From positions 1-64,000 of the IMG/VR virus record IMGVR_UViG_3300044655_001189: a stretch of DNA of 64,000 nucleotides; one strand, given 5' to 3'. How positions within the stretch are numbered: position 1 is the stretch's first letter; every line of letters starts with the position of its first letter. This DNA is from a virus. The position numbers and the translations under genes are program-made. A model generated the notes under the pieces. It did not search any database. It was not told where the DNA came from and saw only the letters and a list, made by a program, of their open reading frames with translations. This document shows, in pieces, positions 1 through 8,105 of the stretch.

Positions 1-182
1 GTGCTGTCTTCGTCAGCACTAAACTTGCATGATAGCACTTCATTGGTTAGGGTATTGTAGACTTGGGTGACGTATGCTATACGTCTACCCCAAGCTACTT
101 CATATACCTTAGTTTCAATGATTCCAATTGTAGTAGAGCTAATCTCCTTGTGCTCAATTGGAGTTTCAGATTTAGATGTCAT
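1..182 (-). CDS. Partial hypothetical protein, cut by window edge
   Basis: An open frame starts with ATG at 182 and runs off the left edge without a stop, giving about 60 residues (starts MTSKSETPIE). Its start overlaps the end of the nucleotidyltransferase-like gene by 11 bases, so it belongs to the same leftward operon. The visible part is polar, with a short beta-rich stretch (VYEVAWGRRIAYVT). I do not recognise the family and the C-terminal part is not in the window. Confidence 0.7.
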   Translation of the reverse strand, partial: MTSKSETPIEHKEISSTTIGIIETKVYEVAWGRRIAYVTQVYNTLTNEVLSCKFSADEDS

Positions 183-1050
183 CTATGTCTGAATCCCCGA
201 ATACTTGGTCAATGATTGCATTGAGGTATTCGGTAGTCATGTCCTTACCGGGATTGTTCCGTAGAATCTCTACGAGTTTTCCAAAGTAAGCTACGTCCAC
301 TCCAATCAATTGCTCTTCCAGTATATCAGGGTTGGTCAGGTCAAGCAAGGATATCTGGAACATAATCTTTAGCTGCTCCCCTGCATTCACATTCCAGTTA
401 CGCTTAAGGAATTTCTTTAAGCGTATGATGGATGTCAATGGGTATAGGCTACCCTGATACTTGAGCTGCTTGGTAAGGATAGATGTTAGAGCATCTACGT
501 TCAGCACTAAGCCAGCATTAAATGTCCAGTAATTGGTAGCATGAATGAAGTCGAACGTTTTGTGTATCTGTTCAGCATTACCATGGAAGCGGCAAACTAT
601 CTGTACATCATCGGATAGGCTGATAGCGTTTGGTGATAAGAAGTTTACCCTGTACGGTATCTTAAGTTGATCTTCATTGTGTGCAATAGGTAATCCCCAT
701 CCTACATAAAGTTTGATTTGGTCAGGTTTGAGGGTGCGTACAGCTACATCGTATGCTGCTTGAGATAACCCATCATATTTTTTCCTAGTCAACTCTTCTT
801 GTTCGCGGCCATCAAATACTTGCACATCGTATTTGTTGCAGTAGTATAGGCATAACCGTTTGAGTACGTTCATGTCCATGATGTAAACGTCATAGTCGTT
901 TACCTGTTCATTAGTTAGCATGGATGCAATACAGCCGCCAGTAACAAGGATGTTCTCACGTACTTCTTCGCGTAGTGAGTCGTCCTTGATAGACTTTAGC
1001 CATTCGTTCATCTTGGTTTTGATGTTCTTGCTGATTGTTTTTGTTTGCAT
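172..1050 (-). CDS. Nucleotidyltransferase-fold protein (Pol-beta superfamily-like)
   Basis: A 292-residue protein. Around residues 36-58 it has VTGGCIASML followed by NDYDVYIMD. The GG...S plus DxD-type arrangement is the hallmark of the polymerase-beta nucleotidyltransferase fold (CCA-adding enzyme and poly(A) polymerase group), with the two aspartates as likely metal ligands. Phages often carry such proteins of unknown substrate. The C-terminal two thirds look alpha-helical and I cannot assign them. The start ATG at 1050 is followed by a basic N-terminus (MQTKTISKNIKTK). It sits at the downstream end of the replication operon, 19 bases after the preceding small gene. Substrate and role are unknown; RNA repair or tRNA modification are only possibilities. 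Confidence 0.6.
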   Translation of the reverse strand: MQTKTISKNIKTKMNEWLKSIKDDSLREEVRENILVTGGCIASMLTNEQVNDYDVYIMDMNVLKRLCLYYCNKYDVQVFDGREQEELTRKKYDGLSQAAYDVAVRTLKPDQIKLYVGWGLPIAHNEDQLKIPYRVNFLSPNAISLSDDVQIVCRFHGNAEQIHKTFDFIHATNYWTFNAGLVLNVDALTSILTKQLKYQGSLYPLTSIIRLKKFLKRNWNVNAGEQLKIMFQISLLDLTNPDILEEQLIGVDVAYFGKLVEILRNNPGKDMTTEYLNAIIDQVFGDSDIDDI

Positions 1051-1069
1051 GGTATTGATTGATAAAAGA

Positions 1070-1240
1070 TTAATACCCTTTGATAATAGCCCACATATTT
1101 TCAGCAGAATCTATGTGAATTTTATCTTTATTTTTAGTGATGTACTGAGAAGCATCAGCTTTGCTTTTGCCTTGATACGGTATACCTGTTTCACTTTCTA
1201 TGAAACGAATATAGGCTAACTGTTTTTCAGTTTCATTCAT
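1070..1240 (-). CDS. Small hypothetical protein (56 aa)
   Basis: I chose the ATG at 1240 (MNETEKQLAYIRFIESETG). Its start overlaps the stop of the upstream small gene as TAATG, which suggests translational coupling. An upstream in-frame ATG at 1282 would add 14 residues lying inside the previous gene. The protein has a conserved-looking GIPYQGKSKADASQYI segment, reminiscent of small phage proteins that resemble SAP/DUF3072-like helices, but I cannot assign a family. Confidence 0.65.
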   Translation of the reverse strand: MNETEKQLAYIRFIESETGIPYQGKSKADASQYITKNKDKIHIDSAENMWAIIKGY

Positions 1241-1419
1241 TAGAATGGTAATAGCACTTGTATGTTTTCCCACCGTACCCATCGGGTATCGTGGTCTACA
1301 TCGTTACGGAGAAACATAAGCTTCTCTTGCTTATTGATTGAAATAATTTGCCATGCTTTGTATTCATAGCTAACCGAATCTTTCAACTTAAAGCTCTCAA
1401 ACTTTAATTTTCTCGCCAT
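1240..1419 (-). CDS. Small hypothetical protein (59 aa)
   Basis: ATG at 1419 to TAA at 1240, 59 residues (starts MARKLKFESF). It fills the otherwise unexplained gap between the DUF932 gene (stop at 1422) and the 56-residue gene, with a 2-base gap upstream and a TAATG overlap downstream. That fit is the main evidence that it is real. It is basic at the N-terminus and beta-rich with two Trp-containing strands (YKAWQIISI, TRWVRWENI). No family recognised. Confidence 0.65.
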   Translation of the reverse strand: MARKLKFESFKLKDSVSYEYKAWQIISINKQEKLMFLRNDVDHDTRWVRWENIQVLLPF

Positions 1420-1421
1420 GA

Positions 1422-2378
1422 TTATACTAATTCAGCTAAAAGATTCATACTTCTGTTACGGGTGACAATGCCACTACCAAATAGGCTACCTTCAAAACTA
1501 TTGCCCATGCGATACTCTTTCCAATGGTCAGCATAGTAAGTAATGCCATTGAATATCTCTAATGCTGTTCCTTCAAACTGTTCGTTTTGTGGGCACTGGC
1601 GAGTAGCTTGCTCCATTTCGAATAGAATGTTGTCAGCCTTAGTGCTCAACTTTATTCCAGGTTTGTAAGCATTGCCCATGATAACCTGCTTAAAGTGTTC
1701 TTGCTTGTCAGCTTCGCTTACCTTAGTATGCGCAAGCTTATCGAACATAATCTCTATCTCTTTGAAATAGTTGTTGGCAATGTTCATAATCTTGGAACCT
1801 TCGGCTAACTGAGCATTGGCATTGGCTGAGTGCCGCACCTTATACACACCTATGGATTTCTTATTGAGTGCTGCGTTCATTGTATTCTCGCATACTACTC
1901 GTACTGGTGTGAAGCGTACATCAATAGATGATGTGCCATCATGGCTATTGGAGAACAATAGGTATTCATTGTACTGCTCTCCATTTACCATAACGTGCTC
2001 AGGTAATTTACATTGCAACCACATCTTTTCGCCATTGCCAAGTACTCCTGCGCTGGTGTAGATTGCTTCATCTCGATTTACAATAGCATCAAAGAAAGTA
2101 AATGCTTGTACGTTTTGTAATACAGTATAGGATTTTCCTACTACTCCAAGGTATTGGTCTGTATCAGTACGGACTGTAGCCATCCTATCAGGAAGCTCAC
2201 GGCCATCAGATAAATACAATGGCTGCTTAACTACATCGTAGCCAATGCCAGATAACGTAATGGTTTCTTCTGCTGTCTTAGGGCCTGTTACGACTTGACC
2301 TAGTCCATGCCATGCAGCATCAACGGTCATTACACTGTACTGCTTAGTAATTGGGTCTTGATAAAGATTGTGTGCCAT
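1422..2378 (-). CDS. DUF932 family phage/plasmid-like protein
   Basis: A 318-residue protein starting MAHNLYQDPITKQYSVMTVDAAWHG. The AWHGLGQ motif, the VGKSYTVLQN segment (about residues 80-90) and the SHDGTSSIDVRFTPVRVVCENTM segment in the middle are the signature of the DUF932 / TIGR03299 family. Members are common on phages and plasmids and near recombination genes, and their function is unknown. Its length matches the family, so it is intact. It sits between the ParB-like/small-gene cluster and two tiny genes in the leftward operon. The start ATG at 2378 has an A/T-rich leader and no Shine-Dalgarno, as is usual in Bacteroidetes. Confidence 0.85.
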   Translation of the reverse strand: MAHNLYQDPITKQYSVMTVDAAWHGLGQVVTGPKTAEETITLSGIGYDVVKQPLYLSDGRELPDRMATVRTDTDQYLGVVGKSYTVLQNVQAFTFFDAIVNRDEAIYTSAGVLGNGEKMWLQCKLPEHVMVNGEQYNEYLLFSNSHDGTSSIDVRFTPVRVVCENTMNAALNKKSIGVYKVRHSANANAQLAEGSKIMNIANNYFKEIEIMFDKLAHTKVSEADKQEHFKQVIMGNAYKPGIKLSTKADNILFEMEQATRQCPQNEQFEGTALEIFNGITYYADHWKEYRMGNSFEGSLFGSGIVTRNRSMNLLAELV

Positions 2379-2398
2379 GATTGTAATTGTTAATTGGT

Positions 2399-2716
2399 TT
2401 AGAGATTATCCTCTTGATGTTTGTATGTAATGTTTTTTGGTACTGGTGGACTCTTACGATAGTTGCTAATAGTTTTCTGCAATTTTTTGTTTGCTTCTGT
2501 TAGCTCATAAACGTAGTTGTCATAACGCATAGTGATTCTCTCTTTGCGTGTTGCTGTAAGGAACTCCTTTAACTTCTCTCGGAGCATAGCATTCTCGGCT
2601 TCTAGTTCTCCTATCAGGATGTAGTAGTCAAGTACTTGCTTGGTTAATTTAACCAAGTGTTGATGTGACATAAGCTCTCTGATGAACTCCATATCAATAC
2701 GGCTGTCATCAGTCAT
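2399..2716 (-). CDS. Small coiled-coil hypothetical protein
   Basis: A 105-residue, mostly helical protein. Residues about 25-85 show heptad-like spacing of Leu, Ile and Met (LTKQVLDYYILIGELEAENA), which suggests a coiled coil. Its ATG overlaps the stop of the gene upstream (ATGA, 2713-2716), so the two are probably translationally coupled. No enzymatic motif is visible. It could be a structural or regulatory partner of its neighbours in the operon, but the sequence does not say. Confidence 0.7.
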   Translation of the reverse strand: MTDDSRIDMEFIRELMSHQHLVKLTKQVLDYYILIGELEAENAMLREKLKEFLTATRKERITMRYDNYVYELTEANKKLQKTISNYRKSPPVPKNITYKHQEDNL

Positions 2717-3036
2717 ACTCGTAATAGTAATTTGTGGATGGATGGTATGCCATACTTATCAGTGCCATCAATCTCTACGGATTCTCCTGCAGGTGTGATT
2801 GATGTGCCGCTAAGTAACCTATCAGGATGATACAAATCATCTTCTGTCAATTGATTCCAATTGTGGAGGTACTTATGTGCGGTACTGTAACGTAGGGTGA
2901 ATGATACTGGGCCTGATTTAATTAACAGGCTCTGGAAGTTTTTGTGTGACACTTCAACGAGGCTACCTTGTGGAAGGTAAGCCCCGTTGCGTGTAGTCAC
3001 ATCAATCCTCAATACTCGAATAAGAGTCGTCATCAT
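2713..3036 (-). CDS. Hypothetical protein (107 aa)
   Basis: The frame is open up to 3144, but the upstream part is Met/Leu-rich and lies inside the ParB-like gene. I place the start at one of two adjacent ATGs (3036 or 3033), giving MMTTLIRVLRIDVTTRNGAYLPQGS. This leaves about 30 bases of overlap with the ParB-like gene. The protein is beta-rich and about 12 kDa. No family recognised. It is coupled to the following coiled-coil gene by an ATGA overlap. Confidence 0.6.
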   Translation of the reverse strand: MMTTLIRVLRIDVTTRNGAYLPQGSLVEVSHKNFQSLLIKSGPVSFTLRYSTAHKYLHNWNQLTEDDLYHPDRLLSGTSITPAGESVEIDGTDKYGIPSIHKLLLRV

Positions 3037-4699
3037 TAAGGAAATCATCTGGTTCATCATCCTCAGCATCACTTTTGAAATCCCAATCGGTATCATCAGG
3101 TGCTGTGCTAGCATATGAATCAGTAAGCTCTCCAACTTTAGCATTCAATTCAGCAAGTTTCATTGCTATGATGTCACTCTCAAGGCCAGCAATAGCATCA
3201 TTCATTTTGTTTTGCTTAGTAGTAATGACTAAGTTGTCTGCATCAATCCATGTTTGCAATTCCCCAGGTGCGATAGCTTCCATGAGTTCCACGTACACTG
3301 CTTCATCATAAGCAAGTCCATCAAATCCTTTGGAAAGGAAAGGAATGAAGCCATTGACTGCACGTTCAGCAGCAGTAGCATTACGGCTATCATAGGTATA
3401 TCTAGCAAACGTGGCCAGACTAGCGCGAAGGAATGTTAGCAGTACGTGATTGATGTTTAAAGCTAGATGGTCAAGTTCAAAGTCCTGCACAGCTTTAGCG
3501 AATGCTTCTTTCAAGAACTCAGACTTGCGAATCTTATGCTTGTCCTTGTAGGAATTGAAACGGGTCTGCTTTCCTTCGATAATCTTGCGAATAGCTTTTA
3601 CATTCTCTGATTCTTTTTCCTTCACCACAGCTACTGAATTATTAGCAACAGGCTCTACATCACCACCATTGCGAATGATAGCAATATTCTCAGGGGTGAT
3701 TAGATACTCACAGTCCACACCTAATACAGTAACGGCATCAGGATGTATAGACAATAGACCTTCTTTACATTGCTCTTTGGTTTCTGTAACTACGCGTTCA
3801 CCATCCACATACTCCCATGATTCTTCAATCTCATGAGTAAGCTCATTCTTTTGGGACCATGTAGGACATAAAACATTTTCGTGTTCGATAGTGTAAGACC
3901 GCGCTTCATTCTCTGACAGCAATACATATCCACCCCAAGCAAGTTGATTCGTAAACTTCCTGATTTGTTCAGCTCTAGTCTTAGCATCAAAGCATGTGCG
4001 ATTCATGCACGTATTTTTAGGCTCATCAAATAAACTGTGAGTTGCGCAGTTCAAAGGACATTCCACACAAGCGATGTGCTCATAGCTATCAAGCAAGCTA
4101 AAGGTAGCCTTGCTCAAATCAGAAGTGTAAGCATATAAACTTACGTGTCTGCCAGCCTTAATGAGTTTAGTCGCTTCCGCAAGTGACTCATTGGTATGCT
4201 CTGATAGCAACAGCAACTTAGTACGGGTCAGCTTACCTTCTTTGTACGCATCAAGGATAACTTCTGGAAGTCTACCAAGTTTTATCCGTAGGTACACCCA
4301 TGAGGTAGGCTTGCATAGCGTTGATGCAATTTGTGGTATGGACATATTCTTATTACTCATTCGCGTAACAATCGCTACCTCTTCAAGTAGCGTTAAGTTG
4401 TGACGAGTAATGTTTTCTTGGATCTCCACTTGTAGTAAGCTCTTTTCATTGAGGTCAGATACAAAGGCATCAATCTCCTTCCATCCTAATTCTTTGCAAG
4501 CTGTGAATCTTCTACGACCCATCACTACGATATACTTTCCTTTCTTCTTAGGGTCAGGTGCTACGGTTATGGGTTGGAGTAATCCATATTCAGCAATGCT
4601 GTTGCTTAATTCGTATTGAGCTTTAGCATCAGGTGTAGTACGTGTACCTCCATTAAGAATAGAGATAGATTTAACTGCGATGTTTTGTAAATTTTCCAT
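3002..4699 (-). CDS. ParB/Srx-fold protein with Cys cluster
   Basis: A 565-residue protein, starting at ATG 4699 (MENLQNIAVKSISIL) rather than an upstream ATG at 4714. Residues about 10-90 form a ParB N-terminal (ParB/sulfiredoxin) domain: an AEYGLLQPITV segment, then GKYIVVMGRRRFTACKELGW. The GxRRxxAxxxLG pattern is the classic CTP-binding box II. A helix-turn-helix region follows (LTLLEEVAIVTRM to ASTLCKPTSWVYLRIKLGRLP). At about residues 210-245 is a cysteine cluster (CVECPLNC, then CMNRTCFDAK) suggesting a zinc site. The C-terminus is acidic (DDDDSYSSIED). ParB-like proteins in phages act in DNA segregation, transcription control or as nucleases; which applies here is unknown. No ParA partner is visible. 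Confidence 0.8.
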   Translation of the reverse strand: MENLQNIAVKSISILNGGTRTTPDAKAQYELSNSIAEYGLLQPITVAPDPKKKGKYIVVMGRRRFTACKELGWKEIDAFVSDLNEKSLLQVEIQENITRHNLTLLEEVAIVTRMSNKNMSIPQIASTLCKPTSWVYLRIKLGRLPEVILDAYKEGKLTRTKLLLLSEHTNESLAEATKLIKAGRHVSLYAYTSDLSKATFSLLDSYEHIACVECPLNCATHSLFDEPKNTCMNRTCFDAKTRAEQIRKFTNQLAWGGYVLLSENEARSYTIEHENVLCPTWSQKNELTHEIEESWEYVDGERVVTETKEQCKEGLLSIHPDAVTVLGVDCEYLITPENIAIIRNGGDVEPVANNSVAVVKEKESENVKAIRKIIEGKQTRFNSYKDKHKIRKSEFLKEAFAKAVQDFELDHLALNINHVLLTFLRASLATFARYTYDSRNATAAERAVNGFIPFLSKGFDGLAYDEAVYVELMEAIAPGELQTWIDADNLVITTKQNKMNDAIAGLESDIIAMKLAELNAKVGELTDSYASTAPDDTDWDFKSDAEDDEPDDFLNDDDSYSSIED

Positions 4700-4720
4700 G
4701 TTGATTAGAATCAAAATTGA

Positions 4721-5968
4721 TTAAGATAATTTGTTGGTGTAGGTAATAGCCCACTCTTTATACTTGGAGAACTGACTGATGATTGTTTCTGCTGTTTTAG
4801 TTTCAGCTTGATTGAATGTAGAACAACTAATATCAGTAATCGTGAAGCTATTAATCCAATCAATTATCAATTGCTTGGGTGCAGTAGCAGCTAATCTAGC
4901 AGCTTCTGCTTGTTGTTTAGCTAACGCTTCATCTGCCAGTATCTGTAGTTTGCGTTGCTCTTCAAGTGCAGCTTGATGTTTAGCTTCTAACTCTGCTTGC
5001 TCCTTAACAGCAGCATCATCAATCACCTTCTGTGCAGCAGCATTAGCAGCATCAATCTGTGCTTGCGCTTCTTGCTGTGCTTTATTACGTGCATCAATAG
5101 CCATCTGTTCAGCACGTGCAGCTTGGTCAGCTAATGCTTGAGCATCTACTCGTGCTTTTACAGCACGTAGGTTCTCTACGCACGCTTCGAAATCATCATC
5201 AGGTAGTGCCAAGGTTTCCCTGTAGTCTGTGATGTGAGCTATAAACGGAACCAGTACTTGTTTGCGATCAGCTTGCTTACGCTCCAAGATTTCAGCATCA
5301 CGTTTAGCCAGCTCTGCTTCTTTCCTTGCTATCTCCGCTTCCTTGGCAGCAATTTGCTCTAGTCGCTTACGCTCATTCTCTTCTGCTTCTTGTTTAAGCT
5401 TGAGTGCTAATGCAGCAGCTTCCTCTATCTGTACTTTGATAGCATCGATAGTTACCAAGTGATTAGCAAAGTCCTGTTCATCGCACAGGCGTATACCAGT
5501 ATCAGTAATCTCGAAGATTTCATCTTCGTGTTGTATTGAATACCGCGTACCATCGAAGGTAAGGCCAAGGTCAAACAGTTTAGCAGTCATAGATTGAATG
5601 CGTAACCGTTCAAGGTTCTCTGCTTCAATCTTTAATTGTTCCTGATGATTGCGATATGCATCACGTATAGTCTTGAGCCTAGCTTCTTCTGTTGCTTGTG
5701 GTTCAAGGAGTTCTTTCTCCTTAGCAATGATAGCTTTTACAGCAGCGGACAAAGGTTCTCTCAATGCCTTGGCTTGTTTCTCAATGCGCACACGTAGCTC
5801 TACATGTTTCATCAACCCTTTGTGAACCACATCGTGGCCAGCTTGGTCGTTGAAGCCATCAATAATAAGCTCATGCGTTTCTCCAATCAATGCTTTAACC
5901 TCTTGCTCAAGTGGTGTAAGCAATTGCAACGCTGTGTCTGTAGCGGTAGTTAATGTTTCTGTTTTCAT
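4721..5968 (-). CDS. Long coiled-coil protein, DUF1351-like, nuclease partner
   Basis: A 415-residue protein dominated by Ala/Glu/Lys/Gln-rich helix. Residues about 165-235 and 260-360 are near-continuous coiled coil (for example AAKEAEIARKEAELAKRDAE). The N-terminal 100 residues (LRVRIEKQAKALREPLSAAVKAI) resemble phage DUF1351-type proteins encoded next to recombination nucleases. Its start codon overlaps the stop of the PD-(D/E)XK nuclease gene, implying joint expression. A role beside the nuclease, such as an annealing or scaffold partner, is inferred from position only. It has no catalytic motif. Confidence 0.7.
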   Translation of the reverse strand: MKTETLTTATDTALQLLTPLEQEVKALIGETHELIIDGFNDQAGHDVVHKGLMKHVELRVRIEKQAKALREPLSAAVKAIIAKEKELLEPQATEEARLKTIRDAYRNHQEQLKIEAENLERLRIQSMTAKLFDLGLTFDGTRYSIQHEDEIFEITDTGIRLCDEQDFANHLVTIDAIKVQIEEAAALALKLKQEAEENERKRLEQIAAKEAEIARKEAELAKRDAEILERKQADRKQVLVPFIAHITDYRETLALPDDDFEACVENLRAVKARVDAQALADQAARAEQMAIDARNKAQQEAQAQIDAANAAAQKVIDDAAVKEQAELEAKHQAALEEQRKLQILADEALAKQQAEAARLAATAPKQLIIDWINSFTITDISCSTFNQAETKTAETIISQFSKYKEWAITYTNKLS

Positions 5969-6843
5969 TAGATGAATAGGCTAATATAAAATGGGTGATT
6001 CAATGGCTGTCCGTTGCCATCAAGATACTTGGCTATGTGAGATAGCATCCATTCGAACTTACGCTTACCTCGTTGCAATACTTCTGGGCTTAGTTTCACC
6101 AAGCATGGAGTGTATGGGTAGGCGTCCATCTGGAATAAAAGATATGCATCTTGAGTACCAATGCCCTCACGATACCACCATTGTTGCATATCGTAATCCA
6201 TCAGGTCAATGTACTTATCCAGTTGCTCGTAGTTGAATCCAACACCGGGCTTGTCAAGATGAATCTTTTTGAGATCAACGTGATAATTGTACCCATCAGT
6301 TGCATCAATCAATCCTTTCATCTTAACTCCAAGGTGTAGCTTCTCGAAGGCCAGCTCACGATAAGTATCGTTAAGTAGTAGAGCTATGTCAGGTGTATTA
6401 GCCAGCCTATCAAGCATGTTCTGATACATCGTATGTTGCTGTATGCTTACGATAGTTTGTTTCTTAGCTCTAGCTTCTTCCTCTACTTTTTCAAGGAACT
6501 CTTTGTACTTATTTGTAGAGCGTGGCTTAGCACCACCAATAGCAAACAGCTCCCTTGAATCATCAAGGATAAGGTGTGATGCATTGTATCGTTCTGGCTC
6601 AAGTACTGCCATATGGTACTGTATGCCCTCTTGCATCGAATCAGTTGAGCGATTGTCTTTGTACCCTTGTAGGTGCATAGATAGTAGTTCAACGTTGCGA
6701 TACCCTTCTTTCAATAAGCTAGAAGATAGATGGCCTGTGTTACTGTAATAAGCTTCTGGTGTGGTGTGCAGTAAGTTCATTGCAAAAGGTAGCATCGCTA
6801 ATCCTTTTTCATTTCTACGGAGTGGATTGTTTATCTGTGGCAT
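5968..6843 (-). CDS. RecE/Cas4-type PD-(D/E)XK exonuclease
   Basis: A 291-residue nuclease of the phage RecE-like (DUF3799, PDDEXK_1-type) group. Visible active-site elements are His77 in EGIQYHMAV, Glu164 in YRELAFE, Asp180 in KMKGLID, and Asp190-Leu-Lys192 in YHVDLKK. A Gln/Tyr helix follows (YDMQQWWYREG, about 216-226). This order (H, E, D, DxK, QxxxY) matches double-strand-specific 5'-3' exonucleases that process DNA ends for recombination. The gene is sandwiched between the RuvC-like resolvase (start/stop overlap at 6843) and the coiled-coil protein, which fits a phage recombination module. An alternative ATG (Met17) is possible. Confidence 0.85.
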   Translation of the reverse strand: MPQINNPLRRNEKGLAMLPFAMNLLHTTPEAYYSNTGHLSSSLLKEGYRNVELLSMHLQGYKDNRSTDSMQEGIQYHMAVLEPERYNASHLILDDSRELFAIGGAKPRSTNKYKEFLEKVEEEARAKKQTIVSIQQHTMYQNMLDRLANTPDIALLLNDTYRELAFEKLHLGVKMKGLIDATDGYNYHVDLKKIHLDKPGVGFNYEQLDKYIDLMDYDMQQWWYREGIGTQDAYLLFQMDAYPYTPCLVKLSPEVLQRGKRKFEWMLSHIAKYLDGNGQPLNHPFYISLFI

Positions 6844-7352
6844 TATGTGTTCATGGTTGTCCGAGCATAAGCAGCAAGCAATAGCGCATCAACCACACCT
6901 GTATGTGGTTTAGTTGCTCTTGCTGTAGCTGTTGGGTCGGTGAGTTTAACATTAGGAAACATATTCAGTACAGCAGCATGAGCCATTGCTTTAGTATCTC
7001 TGCTACCATCAGCATTTCTGATGTCTTTGATACCAGAGAACGCCCACTTCTGCCACTCCTTCGGAGGTACTGGCTTAAATGGGATGCTACACATTACTAA
7101 GCCCATGCGTAGTAGACCAAGCGTTTCACCAAATTCAAATTGAGTTTGGCTTGCTACCTTCTGACCTCTGATAGCAGTCACCCCTTCTAGTACACAAAAG
7201 GAATTAATAGTGATGCTCTTAAAGATTTCAGCAAGTGCAGATACGTTGATGTCTAATCCTACCTTGGGGTATGTGCGTACTTCAATAAGCCCACTCTCCC
7301 ATATTATGGCAATGGCGCCTGCCTTGCCGGGGTCAATGCCTACATAGTTCAT
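6843..7352 (-). CDS. RuvC-like Holliday junction resolvase
   Basis: A 169-residue RNase H-fold resolvase. It starts MNYVGIDPGKAGAIAI, where Asp7 is the first catalytic acid. Glu56 lies in SFCVLEGVTAIRG, and His150 and Asp155 lie in ATKPHTGVVDALLLAAYA near the C-terminus. The DPG motif, the E-G motif after strand 4 and the C-terminal HxxxxDA(L)L motif are diagnostic of RuvC-type enzymes, which cut four-way DNA junctions. The length matches the family. It would resolve branched replication or recombination intermediates before packaging. It overlaps both neighbours by a few bases within the leftward operon. Confidence 0.9.
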   Translation of the reverse strand: MNYVGIDPGKAGAIAIIWESGLIEVRTYPKVGLDINVSALAEIFKSITINSFCVLEGVTAIRGQKVASQTQFEFGETLGLLRMGLVMCSIPFKPVPPKEWQKWAFSGIKDIRNADGSRDTKAMAHAAVLNMFPNVKLTDPTATARATKPHTGVVDALLLAAYARTTMNT

Positions 7353-7648
7353 ATCGTTTCAGGATTTAGTTTATACTGTTCAAGAATTTCCATCGTGTAG
7401 TCGTACTGTCGTACAGCAGTGTCCTCTGTATTTGGTGCAGAGTTGATATGGATATTCATGTGATTATCATAATACGTTGCCACTATGTGGTATCTTCTAT
7501 CAAAATATAATAGGACACAATGGTGGACAGCTTCTTCTTTATATAGCAGGGATAGTTTTGCTTGTATCTCTGGATAGTTAGTAAAGAAAGCGATTACTGT
7601 AGGGTCATCTTCTAATTGAATATCAAGTAGCTTGTCGATGATTTTCAT
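7349..7648 (-). CDS. Hypothetical protein (99 aa)
   Basis: A small acidic protein starting MKIIDKLLDIQLEDDPTVIAFF. It overlaps the RuvC-like gene by 4 bases and the upstream NinB-like gene by 26 bases, so it is within the recombination operon. The middle looks like a two-strand beta hairpin (HHCVLLYFDRRYHIVATYYDNHMNIHI, read as alternating hydrophobic positions). No known family recognised. Confidence 0.7.
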   Translation of the reverse strand: MKIIDKLLDIQLEDDPTVIAFFTNYPEIQAKLSLLYKEEAVHHCVLLYFDRRYHIVATYYDNHMNIHINSAPNTEDTAVRQYDYTMEILEQYKLNPETI

Positions 7649-8054
7649 CTGGCGGTGTTATACCTAGAGCACCCCAATACAGGTCACAATTGGCAATGAA
7701 TGTTTTGAACTCTTCCTTAGTCATTGCACTCACATGGAGTTCTTCAAATATCACAGCTTCTTTGCCGTCAATTTCAATGTACCTAAAGGTGCCGTTGTTT
7801 GCATCTTTCTTACACATCACATCAACTTCACCCATGCTTAAGGTTTTACCATTAAGCTGACGATACTGGACGATGATGTTCGGAATGTAGATGCCACGAT
7901 AGTAGCGCATTGATCCTTCGGATATGCGCTCAGGTAACGGACGTATTCTGATTTCAATTCTTTTACTTGAGGCCATTACAGCCTTTGCGTATTTATCTAA
8001 TGGTATCGTAATCGAATTACCATCTACGCTGCTGCATAGAAAATAACTTTCCAT
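7623..8054 (-). CDS. NinB-like recombination protein candidate
   Basis: A 143-residue protein. The pattern of a basic strand (RIEIRIRPL), then SEGSMRYYRGIYIPNIIVQYRQ, and a C-terminal block SAMTKEEFKTFIANCDLYWGALGI followed by PPDEN, resembles phage NinB-like recombination proteins. In those, an RS..Q..YY(W)G core is followed by an ST..L...EF..Y...I..W..E..GI.IP..P tail. The core here is divergent (SEGSMRYY). Its position beside the resolvase and exonuclease supports a DNA recombination role. It is the first gene after the hairpin at 8065-8097. Assignment is by motif only. Confidence 0.5.
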   Translation of the reverse strand: MESYFLCSSVDGNSITIPLDKYAKAVMASSKRIEIRIRPLPERISEGSMRYYRGIYIPNIIVQYRQLNGKTLSMGEVDVMCKKDANNGTFRYIEIDGKEAVIFEELHVSAMTKEEFKTFIANCDLYWGALGITPPDENHRQAT

Positions 8055-8064
8055 GATAAAGGTT

Positions 8065-8097
8065 AGCCCACCTATACCAATGCGATACAGGTGGGCT
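8065..8097 (-). terminator. Hairpin between SSB-like and NinB-like genes
   Basis: A perfect 9-base-pair stem AGCCCACCT/AGGTGGGCT (8065-8073 with 8089-8097), with a 15-base loop. It sits in the short gap between the stop of the SSB-like gene (8106) and the next start (8054). Read leftward it is followed by a weak T-containing run (AACCTTT). It is probably an intrinsic terminator or processing hairpin limiting read-through from the strongly expressed SSB-like gene. Confidence 0.6.
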
Positions 8098-8105
8098 TAC
8101 TTTAT

